Assembly: GCA_038131955.1 (NCBI GenBank)
Contig: JAYPQK010000001.1
Coordinates: forward strand, 248,001 to 312,000
Length of the DNA: 64,000 bases
From: SHAN690 sp038131955
Lineage (GTDB): Bacteria; Bacteroidota; Bacteroidia; Flavobacteriales_G; Salibacteraceae
Direction: 5' to 3'
Shown here in pieces: positions 16,500 through 24,719 of this stretch (position 1 is the first letter of the stretch; each line of letters begins with the position of its first letter). The notes beneath the pieces were generated by a model, which did not search any database, was not told where the DNA came from, and worked only from the letters and a program-made list of their open reading frames with translations. A program made the translations under genes and the position numbers.

Positions 16500-17021
16500 A
16501 TGAAAGCAAAAACTGCCTCACAATCGGTTGCTACGGCCACACACATCGTGCTTCCCGATGACACCAATACCTTGGGTAATCTCATGGGTGGACGACTGAT
16601 GTACTGGATGGACGTCATCGCGGCTGTGGCTGCTCACCGCCATTGTGGACGGGTGGTGGTGACTGCTTCTGTCAACTATATTTCCTTCAATCAGCCGGTT
16701 GGCCTTGGTGATTTCGTCACGCTTGAAGCAAAGATCTCCAGGGCCTTCGGTTCGAGCATGGAAGTCTTCATTGACGTTTGGGTGGAAGACCATAAGACGA
16801 CAAAAAAGGTCAAGTGCAACGAGGCGATCTTCACGTTCGTCGCGGTAGATCAGATTGGAAATACGATTGAAGTTCCTGAACTCATCCCCGAGTCAGATGT
16901 TGAAAAACAGCGGTACGATGCCGCGCTTCGAAGAAGGCAGTTGAGTCTCATCTTAGCCGGTAGAATGAAGCCGAAGGATGCCACCGAACTGAAAGCCATC
17001 TTTGAAGACCTGTCAGAATAA
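16500..17021 (+). CDS. Acyl-CoA thioesterase, hotdog fold (YciA/BFIT type)
   Basis: 173-residue hotdog thioesterase that hydrolyses acyl-CoA to free acid and CoA. The active-site region is visible as LPDDTNTLGNLMGGRLMYWMD, with the catalytic Asp/Asn pattern of this subfamily. VVTASVNYISFNQPVGLGD is the following conserved strand. A second-half helix is highly charged (RRRQLSLILAGRMKP). The ATG at 16500 was chosen over an in-frame TTG at 16476 because the promoter element overlaps the latter. It is followed by mrp after six bases, so they are likely co-transcribed. Confidence 0.92.
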   Translation: MKAKTASQSVATATHIVLPDDTNTLGNLMGGRLMYWMDVIAAVAAHRHCGRVVVTASVNYISFNQPVGLGDFVTLEAKISRAFGSSMEVFIDVWVEDHKTTKKVKCNEAIFTFVAVDQIGNTIEVPELIPESDVEKQRYDAALRRRQLSLILAGRMKPKDATELKAIFEDLSE

Positions 17022-17027
17022 AAGAAC

Positions 17028-18086
17028 ATGACACACGAAAAAGTACTGGAAGCGCTCTCTCACGTGATTGAGCCTGAACTAAAGAAAGACGTTGTTTCCC
17101 TAGGACTGGTGTCCGATATCAAAGTGGAAGGGAACACCGTTTCCTTCAAAGTGAAGTCGAGCAATCCGGCGATGCACTACCGAAAGCGCCTCGAGGAGGC
17201 TTGTATTCATCAGGTCCGACGCTTCCTCGGCAATGACGTAGGGGTTTTGGTGGAAGTCGACGCCATGCCGAAGAGTTCAGATCGACCTCAGGAGCAGCGA
17301 CGCTTCCTGCCCAATGTGAAGAGGTTCATTGCCGTTGCTTCCGGTAAGGGTGGTGTAGGAAAAAGCACGATCTGCGCCAATATCGCGGCGGGACTGGCGA
17401 AGCGCGGACACAAGGTCGCCTTGGTGGATGCCGACATCTACGGTCCTTCGATGCCGACTATGTTTGACGTGGTCGATGAGAAGCCGGTACTGACCGGCAC
17501 TGAGCAAAGCAACAAGATGCTTCCCGTGGAAAGCTATGGGGTGAAGATGCTTTCCATCGGATTCTTTGCGGAGACCAATCAGGCCATCGTCTGGCGAGGT
17601 CCAATGGCCAGTAAAGCATTGAAGCAAATGTTCTCGGACGTGGAATGGGGTGATATCGATTACATGTTGATCGACTTGCCTCCCGGGACCGGCGACGTGC
17701 ATCTTTCGCTCGTGCAGGATATTCCTTTGGACGGTGTGGTCATTGTCAGTACTCCGCAGACAGTTGCGCTGGCTGACGCGCGAAAGGGTGTGGGTATGTT
17801 CAAATTACCGGAGATCGATATTCCCGTACTTGGCATCGTGGAGAACATGAGTTGGTTCACTCCTGCTGAGCTACCGGACAACAAGTACTTCATCTTTGGT
17901 CAAGACGGCGCGAAGAACCTCGCTGAGGAATTGAACGTCAGCTTATTGGGTCAGATCCCGTTGGTGCAAAGCATCCGCGAATCAGGAGATGTGGGTCGAC
18001 CAGCGGTACTTCAGGACAATACGCCGCAAGCCGACGCACTCAACCAAATGATCGATAACATGCTGAATGCCATAGAGGTTGCATAG
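17028..18086 (+). CDS. apbC: Mrp/ApbC iron-sulfur cluster carrier ATPase
   Basis: 352 residues. An N-terminal MIP18/DUF59 domain (~1-80) is fused to a Mrp/NBP35 P-loop ATPase. The deviant Walker A motif GKGGVGKS is at 106-113, and LVDADIYGPSMP and LIDLPPGTGDVHL mark the switch regions. The family carries Fe-S clusters to apoproteins. The usual CxxC pair that holds the bridging cluster is missing; that region reads NMSWFTPAELPDNKYFIFG. This is common in Bacteroidota homologues and suggests a different cluster site. A nifU-type gene follows, so the two form an Fe-S assembly pair. Confidence 0.94.
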   Translation: MTHEKVLEALSHVIEPELKKDVVSLGLVSDIKVEGNTVSFKVKSSNPAMHYRKRLEEACIHQVRRFLGNDVGVLVEVDAMPKSSDRPQEQRRFLPNVKRFIAVASGKGGVGKSTICANIAAGLAKRGHKVALVDADIYGPSMPTMFDVVDEKPVLTGTEQSNKMLPVESYGVKMLSIGFFAETNQAIVWRGPMASKALKQMFSDVEWGDIDYMLIDLPPGTGDVHLSLVQDIPLDGVVIVSTPQTVALADARKGVGMFKLPEIDIPVLGIVENMSWFTPAELPDNKYFIFGQDGAKNLAEELNVSLLGQIPLVQSIRESGDVGRPAVLQDNTPQADALNQMIDNMLNAIEVA

Positions 18087-18093
18087 CAGTTAT

Positions 18094-18101
18094 TACCTTT
18101 G
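18094..18101 (+). promoter_or_regulatory. -7 promoter element in front of nifU
   Basis: TACCTTTG, an exact TAnnTTTG match, lies in the 24-base gap between apbC and the nifU-type ATG at 18111. It would give a transcript with almost no leader. Confidence 0.4.
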
Positions 18102-18110
18102 AGTTCGATT

Positions 18111-18371
18111 ATGGAGAACGTGGCGCGAGAGTTATTGGAAAAAGTGGTCAAGGCACTGGATGAGATCCGGCCATTTCTGAATGCTGACGGTGGGGACCTA
18201 AGCATTGTTGAGATCACCGAGGATCGAGTATTGCGCATCGAATTTACGGGAGCATGCAGTTCTTGCTCAATGAATAACATGACCTTCAAGAACGGTGTTG
18301 AAGACGCGATCAAGCGGTTGGTTCCCGAGATCCAAAGCGTGGAGCCGGTGAACTTTTCGCTGACCTACTAG
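18111..18371 (+). CDS. NifU C-terminal-domain protein (Fe-S scaffold, Nfu type)
   Basis: 86-residue single-domain Nfu protein. It has the family landmark RPFLNADGGDLSIVEI and a CSSC cluster-binding pair at residues 49-52, inside GACSSCSMNNMTFKNGVE. It binds and hands over a 4Fe-4S cluster as a dimer. The ATG at 18111 is preferred over a TTG at 18099. It lies directly after apbC, its functional partner. Confidence 0.93.
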   Translation: MENVARELLEKVVKALDEIRPFLNADGGDLSIVEITEDRVLRIEFTGACSSCSMNNMTFKNGVEDAIKRLVPEIQSVEPVNFSLTY

Positions 18372-18530
18372 AATTTTTTTCTCGCCCACCCAACCCCCCT
18401 ATTTCCTTTTGCGTGTATCCTGCCGAAGCGGAAGCAATTCGTGCTTTCGACGGTGAAGTGAAATGATCGCAACGCAGGTAAAAAAGGCTGAAATGGCAAC
18501 GCATAGTGAAAAACATGCGTATTTAGTAAC

Positions 18531-19097
18531 ATGGAAGTCCGTCCCGAACTTTTGGCGCGGTGTCGCAAGAACGACCGCAAAGCTCACAATGAGCTCTATC
18601 GCCATTGTTTCGGGTATCTCATGGCAGTTTGCCTGAGGTATACCAACAACCGCGAGGACGCTGAGGCTCATTTGAACCAAGGCTTTCTCAAGATCATCAC
18701 CAACCTCGATAAGTACAAAGAAGAGATTCCGTTTGGGTCCTGGATCGCTAGGATCATGGTGAATACGATCATTGACGAGTTTAGAAAGGATAAGAAGCGC
18801 AGAGAGCACATGACCGGTGCCGATATCGATGAAGTTCCGCACACAGGAGAAGTCGATTTCAACGAGGCAGCGGAAGAGCTCGAGGCGGAAGAGTTGAGAA
18901 AGATGATCCAACAGTTGCCCGACATGAGCCAGAAGGTGTTTAACCTCTACGCCATCGAAGGCTATACCCACCGAGAGATCGGTGAGATGCTGAAGATCAG
19001 TGACGGCACCAGTAAATGGCATGTCTCCTTTGCTCGCAAGACCCTTCAAGGGATGATCAAAGAGGCGATGAAACGAATGATGAGTATAATGCTGTAA
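18531..19097 (+). CDS. ECF-type RNA polymerase sigma factor
   Basis: 188 residues. Region 2 is at ~10-85 (RYTNNREDAEAHLNQGFLKI, FGSWIARIMVNTIIDEFRK). A Glu-rich linker follows, then region 4 at ~120-180 with the helix-turn-helix YTHREIGEMLKISDGTSKWH. Alternative sigma factors of this kind usually answer envelope signals and are held by the product of the next gene. The stop codon and the next start share one base (TAATG), so the partner is translationally coupled. Confidence 0.94.
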   Translation: MEVRPELLARCRKNDRKAHNELYRHCFGYLMAVCLRYTNNREDAEAHLNQGFLKIITNLDKYKEEIPFGSWIARIMVNTIIDEFRKDKKRREHMTGADIDEVPHTGEVDFNEAAEELEAEELRKMIQQLPDMSQKVFNLYAIEGYTHREIGEMLKISDGTSKWHVSFARKTLQGMIKEAMKRMMSIML

Positions 19098-20389
19098 TGG
19101 CTGAAAAGAACAACATAGACAAACTGTTTGCCGACAAGCTCGGCGCAGGCGAAGCTGCAGGCTACTCTGAGGCCGCATGGTCAGGAGCATCCGCCATGCT
19201 CGATCGCCATTATCGTCTGCTGTTCTGGAAACGTGCAGCAATGATCAGCGTGCCGTTGTTGGTAGTTGCAGGACTCACCTGGTGGGCAGTGCCAAACCAA
19301 GAAGCAACCGACATTGCCGCACCTATAGTTTCTCCCGCTTCAACGATCGAACAAGACATTTCACAGGAATCAGAGACAGCTACTTACTCAACAGAAGAGG
19401 CAAGCTCAAGCGAAACCTCTCCCGTCGGATCAGGCGAAGCTAGCTCTATCACGAATGATGCGACATCCTCTGTATCATCGGTTGAGTCCGCCTCTTCCAA
19501 AGAAATTGCATCAATATCAGAAGGTCCAGAAATGGGCTCTACTTCAGCATCCACTCCGTCATCCTACGTCGATGAAACTCCTGAGCGTTCGATCCATCAA
19601 ATCTCTCAGATAGACCCAAGTTTCAATGCGCCATATGAGAATGTTTACACAAGAAGCTCGGCTGTCGAAACCATCTCTGCATCGGAGGTCGACTTCAGCC
19701 TGGACTTGATGCCAACCTTCAATATCAATGGTATAGGTGCGGGTAACGCACAAGGTATTCTTGGTCGAGATAAGTTGAAGAAGGATAAGCCAGCAGTTGA
19801 GCATCCCCGACTCGATGTTCAGATTCATGGAGGTCTGGTAATCGCTAACGGTATTTCCGTTTCTCCCAATTTCGAATCACAGGGATCGAATCAAGGATAT
19901 TATTCTGGGGTTTCAGCAAGCTACAAGCTACACAGGAAGTTTCGAGTTGGAACTGGTGTTTTCTTGAATAACCGCTCCCTTAAAGCCCGCTTTATGATAT
20001 GGAATGATGAAGGGTTGTGGACACCCACTTCGTTGACCTATCTAGATATTCCGGTTCAGGTGCTTTATTCAATCGGGGCCAGACATGAAATTGGATTTGG
20101 AATGACATACAGCCCATTTCTTCACTGTAGAGATGCTGAAACTCTTCCGGCATTCGATGCCGAACCTGGTCGATCATCTCCAGAAGGAAGTGCGCCTGGT
20201 TTTGCCAACTTCGACGTTGCAGGTTTATTCCAATACCGATTGCAGATTTCTAGGAGATTCTTTGTGAATGCCCAATTCAGGTACGGTCTCTTTGATGTCA
20301 CTGATGATGAGTTCTACATGACTGGGGATCGAGACGACCGCAACCACCAGATCCGAATCGGCCTCAGCTATCGCATCATCAATCGCTAA
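19097..20389 (+). CDS. Anti-sigma-like membrane protein with C-terminal outer-membrane-type beta-barrel
   Basis: 430 residues. The cytoplasmic N-terminus (1-45; IDKLFADKL, EAAWSGASAMLDR) looks like the short helical anti-sigma segment seen next to Bacteroidota ECF sigmas. One membrane helix lies at about 46-66 (FWKRAAMISVPLLVVAGLTWW). A Ser/Thr/Glu-rich periplasmic linker covers ~70-175. The C-terminal ~200 residues alternate aromatic and polar residues as in outer-membrane barrels (YYSGVSASYKLHRKFRVGTG onward, ending IRIGLSYRIINR). There is no canonical signal peptide. The ATG at 19097 overlaps the sigma stop codon. The role is inferred from position and layout only. Confidence 0.75.
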   Translation: MAEKNNIDKLFADKLGAGEAAGYSEAAWSGASAMLDRHYRLLFWKRAAMISVPLLVVAGLTWWAVPNQEATDIAAPIVSPASTIEQDISQESETATYSTEEASSSETSPVGSGEASSITNDATSSVSSVESASSKEIASISEGPEMGSTSASTPSSYVDETPERSIHQISQIDPSFNAPYENVYTRSSAVETISASEVDFSLDLMPTFNINGIGAGNAQGILGRDKLKKDKPAVEHPRLDVQIHGGLVIANGISVSPNFESQGSNQGYYSGVSASYKLHRKFRVGTGVFLNNRSLKARFMIWNDEGLWTPTSLTYLDIPVQVLYSIGARHEIGFGMTYSPFLHCRDAETLPAFDAEPGRSSPEGSAPGFANFDVAGLFQYRLQISRRFFVNAQFRYGLFDVTDDEFYMTGDRDDRNHQIRIGLSYRIINR

Positions 20390-22130
20390 AGTGGATATCC
20401 TTGACGAGCAGTTGCAAGGACGAATTCCCCCGATAGACATTCTCTTCTAACGTATAGGCTAGACTGAAGGGTTTACCCGATTGGATCTCTTCGATCTTAT
20501 CTCCCAGTCCGAAAGCGATGCCTTCAAAGTTTCGCTGCCTCTCTCCTTGCGGATGCACTTGAAGCTTCAGGTGAGTGCCATCGCCCACGCGGCGACAATT
20601 TCCAGTATCCATCAACCCGTGCGTGACGAAGATCGGCCGCATATTACCAGGACCGAATGGTGCCATCCTTTCCATCACTTCGAAAAACTTCTTCGTGAGC
20701 TGAGAAAGCTCTAACTCGAGATCCACTTCAATGGTCGGAATCAACTGCTCCGGATGGATTTTAGCGGCTACGACCTCCTCGAATCTGCGTTGGAAGGCTT
20801 CTACATTTTCCAAGGGAAGCGTCATGCCCGCTGCGGCCGGATGACCTCCAAAGTTCTCAAGTAGATCGGCGCATTCTTCGATGGCTGCGTGCACGTCGAA
20901 ACCTTGCACGGAACGAGCAGACCCAGAAGCCTTCCCATTGGATTCGGTCAAAATGATCGTAGGACGATAGAAATGATCCTGCACCCGCGAAGCCGCGATT
21001 CCTACTACTCCCTTGTGCCAATGACTCGCAAAGAGAACTGTTGATTTCGATACCTGTAATCGCTTGTCGTCCCGGATCATGGTCAGCGCCTCCTCCATGG
21101 TCTGCAGGTCTACTTCGCGTCGATCGACATTGTTCTGATTCACCTCCTCGGCAGGTCGTTTGGCCTGCTGCTGTGTGGTCGCGGTCAACAATTCCACGGC
21201 TACATTACCGTGCTCCATTCTGCCGGCGGCATTGATCCGCGGACCGATCTTAAAGACTAGGTCGCTTACAGTCAGATTCGGTTTATTGAGCTTTCCATTC
21301 TCTGCCAGTCCAACTCCTTCCAGCATCTCAGCCAATCCGGGACGCAGCACGCGCTCCATATGCTTCATTCCCCAGTACGTGAGGATCCGGTTTTCGTCTT
21401 GCATGGGAACAATGTCCGCCGCGGTTGCAATCGCAACTAGATCGATGTACTTGAAGGGTTCTTCTCGCTCCAATTCCCACGCCTCCGCCAGGGCCTGGAT
21501 CAACTTGAAAGCGATCCCACAACCGCAAAGCGCCTTGAATGGATAGGAGCATTTCTCCTGCAATGGATTAAGTATCGCAACGGCCTCAGGAAGCTTAGCA
21601 CCCGGAAGGTGGTGGTCACAAATGATGAAATCAATTTCCTTTTCCTTGGCGTAAGCCACTTGACCAAGTGCTTTCACGCCACAGTCGAGCGCAATGATCA
21701 AGGAGACCCCGTTGTCCTCGGCAAAGTCTATTCCCTGATAGCTCACACCATACCCCTCTGCATACCGATCCGGGATGTAGAAACTGACATTATCATAGTG
21801 ATGAATGAGAAAATCATAGAGCAGGGAAACGGCCGTGGTTCCGTCCACGTCATAGTCGCCATACACCAAGATGTTCTCCTCTTCCTCGATCGCCGTTCGA
21901 ATGCGCTCAACAGCCTCAGACATTCCGTGCATCTGAAATGGGCTGTGGAGTTTCTTCAAGGAAGGATTAAAGAAGGTGCGCGCCTGCTCAAAGTCTCGAA
22001 CGCCACGCTGGAGCAATAGAGTCGCCAACGCATCGCTTGCGTTGATCGCCCTCTTGAGATCATCGATCTCGTCTTGGGGAGGTGTCGGTTTTACTCTCCA
22101 GCGTTTTTGAAGCATGGCCGAAAGATACAT
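20379..22130 (-). CDS. recJ: Single-stranded-DNA-specific exonuclease RecJ
   Basis: 5'-to-3' exonuclease of recombination and mismatch repair. 583 residues, the usual length. DHH-superfamily motifs are intact: VYGDYDVDGTTAVSLLYDF (from residue 89), LDCG, and CDHHLPG near 170. The DHHA1 domain includes RINAAGRMEHG and the GGHPAAAGMTL motif. An OB-fold C-terminus follows. The start at 22130 has AGGAGG 11 bases upstream. It converges on the anti-sigma-like gene with an 11-base overlap of the two coding ends. Confidence 0.97.
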   Translation of the reverse strand: MYLSAMLQKRWRVKPTPPQDEIDDLKRAINASDALATLLLQRGVRDFEQARTFFNPSLKKLHSPFQMHGMSEAVERIRTAIEEEENILVYGDYDVDGTTAVSLLYDFLIHHYDNVSFYIPDRYAEGYGVSYQGIDFAEDNGVSLIIALDCGVKALGQVAYAKEKEIDFIICDHHLPGAKLPEAVAILNPLQEKCSYPFKALCGCGIAFKLIQALAEAWELEREEPFKYIDLVAIATAADIVPMQDENRILTYWGMKHMERVLRPGLAEMLEGVGLAENGKLNKPNLTVSDLVFKIGPRINAAGRMEHGNVAVELLTATTQQQAKRPAEEVNQNNVDRREVDLQTMEEALTMIRDDKRLQVSKSTVLFASHWHKGVVGIAASRVQDHFYRPTIILTESNGKASGSARSVQGFDVHAAIEECADLLENFGGHPAAAGMTLPLENVEAFQRRFEEVVAAKIHPEQLIPTIEVDLELELSQLTKKFFEVMERMAPFGPGNMRPIFVTHGLMDTGNCRRVGDGTHLKLQVHPQGERQRNFEGIAFGLGDKIEEIQSGKPFSLAYTLEENVYRGNSSLQLLVKDIHFSD

Positions 22131-22193
22131 GTTGATGCCAGCCTCCTAGGACAAATTTTGCACCCGAAAAACTTTGGATTTGCACTCCTTGCC

Positions 22194-22586
22194 TCAACGC
22201 GGTCTTACAGAAAGGATCTCGAGCACTTCGCGCTTCTCGACCTCCTCCTTGCTGTCACCAAAGGCACCGTCGCCCTCTTCATGGACGCTGAGGTAGTGAT
22301 GACCTGCGATAACCTCGACCACGAATTCCCCCTTCTTTCCAGAGACCTCAGAATTGGATTGAAGGAAATTGAAATGCTCACTTCCTTCGATCAAAGCGTC
22401 TTCGGTGATATCAGGACTGATGGGCTTCATCTTACCCGGCTTTACCTTGACAGGATAGAGGTATCGCTTCAGTATCACATTCACCCCCACCGGAACGATC
22501 ATCGTAGCGAATTCGTCCGAAGCTTCTTTCACATATCGACCCTTCAGGTCTGAAGGGCGCAATAAAGTGGTCGTAGCATTATTCAC
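22194..22586 (-). CDS. Downstream piece of the LysM locus (possible third fragment)
   Basis: 130 codons if it starts at the GTG one base after the TGA of the preceding ORF. The product (NNATTTLLRPSDLKGRYVKE at the front) looks like part of a soluble or exported strand-rich domain and has no signal peptide. The frame is open upstream to 22667 without a good start. Removing one C from the CCC run near 22600 would join it in frame with the preceding ORF. It may therefore be the C-terminal part of a single larger protein, or a coupled small gene. I do not recognise the domain. Confidence 0.5.
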   Translation of the reverse strand: MNNATTTLLRPSDLKGRYVKEASDEFATMIVPVGVNVILKRYLYPVKVKPGKMKPISPDITEDALIEGSEHFNFLQSNSEVSGKKGEFVVEVIAGHHYLSVHEEGDGAFGDSKEEVEKREVLEILSVRPR

Positions 22587-22587
22587 T

Positions 22588-23133
22588 TCACGTTCGTCGC
22601 GGGCGTTCGTACATGACTCCTTCCGGACTGACACGCACCAAGAAATACTCACGCATGAGCAGATCACTCACCTGCGAGAGGCTATCATCCTTCCGAAAAT
22701 CTTCGACTACCTCATCGATCAGGTCGATCAGTGAGGTGCCCGTCGCAGTAGTCGACCCTGATGGTTTCTGCTGCTTTTTCGGAACTCCGTCTTTATCCAA
22801 ATACGGCTTCTCATCGATCTCTTCCTTCACCTCCTTCAGCTCTTCGAGGCTCTCGCTGACCGACTGGGTCAACTCTCTGAGCAGTGCTTGTTCTTCGGTC
22901 AGTCTCTCTTCAGCTTCCGCAATCGGTTCTACCTCCGCGGGTTCCTCTTCCTCCACGACCTCCGGCTCGACATAGGCGGGCTCTTCCGGTTCAGACTCGT
23001 AGCTTTCTTCCACCACCACCTCTTCGATCGGCTTCTCCCAACCGGGCTCTACTTCAAGTTCGATTTCCTCTTCGATGTCTTCATCCTCTTCTACCTCCAC
23101 GATGTCCATCGGAGGTGGTGGTGGTGGTGGCGC
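22588..23133 (-). CDS. Middle piece of the LysM locus: proline run and acidic region
   Basis: In the same frame as the LysM ORF upstream, directly after its TAG codon. It opens with seven prolines, then a very acidic Val/Glu/Pro stretch (~100 residues) of the kind found in TonB-like periplasmic spacers, then a helical part (SLIDLIDEVVEDFRKDDSLSQ). If translated separately, its first ATG is at 23109, but no ribosome-binding-like sequence precedes it, only the proline codons. That argues for an origin as part of the LysM protein. Confidence 0.5.
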   Translation of the reverse strand, partial: APPPPPPPMDIVEVEEDEDIEEEIELEVEPGWEKPIEEVVVEESYESEPEEPAYVEPEVVEEEEPAEVEPIAEAEERLTEEQALLRELTQSVSESLEELKEVKEEIDEKPYLDKDGVPKKQQKPSGSTTATGTSLIDLIDEVVEDFRKDDSLSQVSDLLMREYFLVRVSPEGVMYERPRRT

Positions 23134-23559
23134 CTAGGTTGCCTCCATCTTTTCAGCCGTAGCCAACTTGGATGGAAGAATCGCTGCTGCTTGTCTTTTG
23201 AGTTCTTCGTTCCGCTCACGCTCTTTCCGAGCACGTTCCTCAGCCGATTCGATGCTATACATCTCCTCAGCCACTTCCATCATTCGAGCAGCCGACTCAT
23301 CGGTATAAGGAATGCGGATATTGATCCCGACGATCAACGGATAGGTGAGAGATGGATTCTCGGCTTCGATGTCCGAAACCCTTGCAGCGTAGGCCCTTGC
23401 GATCTCATCTAGATCCTGACCTTGCTTGACTTCATGGACGTAAAACGCCTCGCCGGCAATGATCTTGATCAACGGGTTGATGTTGTCAATCTCTTGGGCA
23501 AATGCGCCAATGGAGGTCAGCAAAAAGCTGAAAAGTAGCACGATCCTAACTGCGCTCAT
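23134..23559 (-). CDS. Exported LysM-domain protein, interrupted by an in-frame TAG
   Basis: 141 residues before the stop. The signal peptide (~1-22) ends FAQ. A LysM-like fold lies at ~35-85 (YVHEVKQGQDLDEIARAYA, ENPSLTYPLIVGINIRIPY), followed by a charged helix (EERARKERERNEELKRQ). LysM domains bind peptidoglycan. The ATG overlaps the stop of the DAHP synthase gene by four bases (ATGA), so translation is coupled. After the TAG the same frame stays open for a further 181 codons, which suggests a nonsense change, readthrough or a base error. Confidence 0.75.
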   Translation of the reverse strand: MSAVRIVLLFSFLLTSIGAFAQEIDNINPLIKIIAGEAFYVHEVKQGQDLDEIARAYAARVSDIEAENPSLTYPLIVGINIRIPYTDESAARMMEVAEEMYSIESAEERARKERERNEELKRQAAAILPSKLATAEKMEAT

Positions 23560-24674
23560 ATGCCGAAGATATCATGTTCTTCCGTTTTCGCCTGCACAAT
23601 CTCCGACTGACGACGAATCGAAGCGTTGTGAATCGCTTTCCAAATCGCCTGTATGAGATCGGGGTCGAGGTCGACTTTTCCTCCTTGTTCCGTGCGGTCG
23701 CGAAGAATGTCTAGCCAGCGCTCCAACTGGAAAATGGCGATGCCGGAATCCGATTTATACTGTCCTAGATCCTCGACGATCTCCATACGGCGCTTCAGTG
23801 TGTTGATGATCTCGTGATCTACTTCATCGATCAAGGCTCTTAGTTGCACCAGTCGATCACTCCTGAACCCTTCCTCACTACTCCGTGTGCGAGTCTCGAG
23901 TCCGTCCAAGAACGAACCGAAATCTGAAAGGAACCACTGTTGCTTTGGATCGCTCAACGCTTCGTCAGGATTCGGATGCGTCTCCACCATGAGCCCATCA
24001 AATGCGAGGTCAAAAGCTCGTTGAGACACCTCCTGCACCAGGGATTGCTTTCCCGAAATATGACTCGGATCTACGAGGATCTCAATGTTCGGAAGCTTCG
24101 TTTTTAACTCGATCGGGATGTCCCAATTCGGCGCATTCCGATAACCCTGATCCTTGTAGGTGCTAAATCCGCGGTGGATAGCCATCAATTTGTGTAAGCC
24201 AGCCTTCGAAAAGCGTTCCAGCGCTCCCATCCAAAGCTGTAGGTCTGGATTGAGCGGGTTCTTAACCAGCACAGGGATATCCTTCCCCTCAAGAGCGTCT
24301 GCGATCTCCTGAACCGAAAAGGGGTTCACCGTCGTCCGCGCACCTACCCATACGTGTTCGATCCCGGCATCCAATGCCATTCGCACGTGCTCTGCGTTCG
24401 CCACTTCGATGATGAAGGGTTTACCAAATGCTTCTGTTGCTTTGCGGAGCCACGGCAATGCCTGAGCCCCCATTCCTTCAAAAGAGTTGGGGCGAGTGCG
24501 CGGCTTCCACACACCAGCGCGGATCAAACGCACCCGATCATCCTTCGCCAATTGTGCGGCTACGGTTATGATCTGCTCTTCGGATTCCGCACTGCATGGG
24601 CCAGCGATGATCACGGGTCCTTGGCCGGGAGGCATCCAGGTTGAACTGGGTACGATATGGATCTCTTCGCTCAT
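23556..24674 (-). CDS. Bifunctional DAHP synthase / chorismate mutase type II
   Basis: 372 residues that begin and regulate aromatic amino-acid synthesis. The N-terminal ~265 residues are a DAHP synthase of the KDO8P-synthase-like type (VIIAGPCSAESEEQI; IRAGVWKPRTRPNSFEGMG; VDPSHISGKQSLV). The C-terminal ~95 residues are an AroQ-type chorismate mutase (LRALIDEVDHEIINTLKRRMEIV; KAIHNASIRRQ). This fusion is usual in Bacteroidota and allows prephenate-type feedback on DAHP synthase. It is the first gene of the unit that continues into the LysM locus. Confidence 0.95.
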   Translation of the reverse strand: MSEEIHIVPSSTWMPPGQGPVIIAGPCSAESEEQIITVAAQLAKDDRVRLIRAGVWKPRTRPNSFEGMGAQALPWLRKATEAFGKPFIIEVANAEHVRMALDAGIEHVWVGARTTVNPFSVQEIADALEGKDIPVLVKNPLNPDLQLWMGALERFSKAGLHKLMAIHRGFSTYKDQGYRNAPNWDIPIELKTKLPNIEILVDPSHISGKQSLVQEVSQRAFDLAFDGLMVETHPNPDEALSDPKQQWFLSDFGSFLDGLETRTRSSEEGFRSDRLVQLRALIDEVDHEIINTLKRRMEIVEDLGQYKSDSGIAIFQLERWLDILRDRTEQGGKVDLDPDLIQAIWKAIHNASIRRQSEIVQAKTEEHDIFGI

Positions 24675-24719
24675 TGGAACAGAAACGAAAATAGTGATCC
24701 AAAAGTTTGAAAAGGTGGA

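Noticed and set aside
18399..19241. 280-codon minus-strand open frame
   Set aside because: Antisense to the ECF sigma and the start of its partner; translation is Leu/His/Phe-rich without domain pattern.
23110..23131. Short trinucleotide repeat (CCA/GGT) as possible phase-variation tract
   Set aside because: It is a proline-codon run of trinucleotides, so slippage would change length without shifting the frame.
22888..23412. 174-codon plus-strand frame across the LysM locus
   Set aside because: Antisense to the acidic and LysM regions; the Phe/Leu richness reflects the complement of Glu codons.
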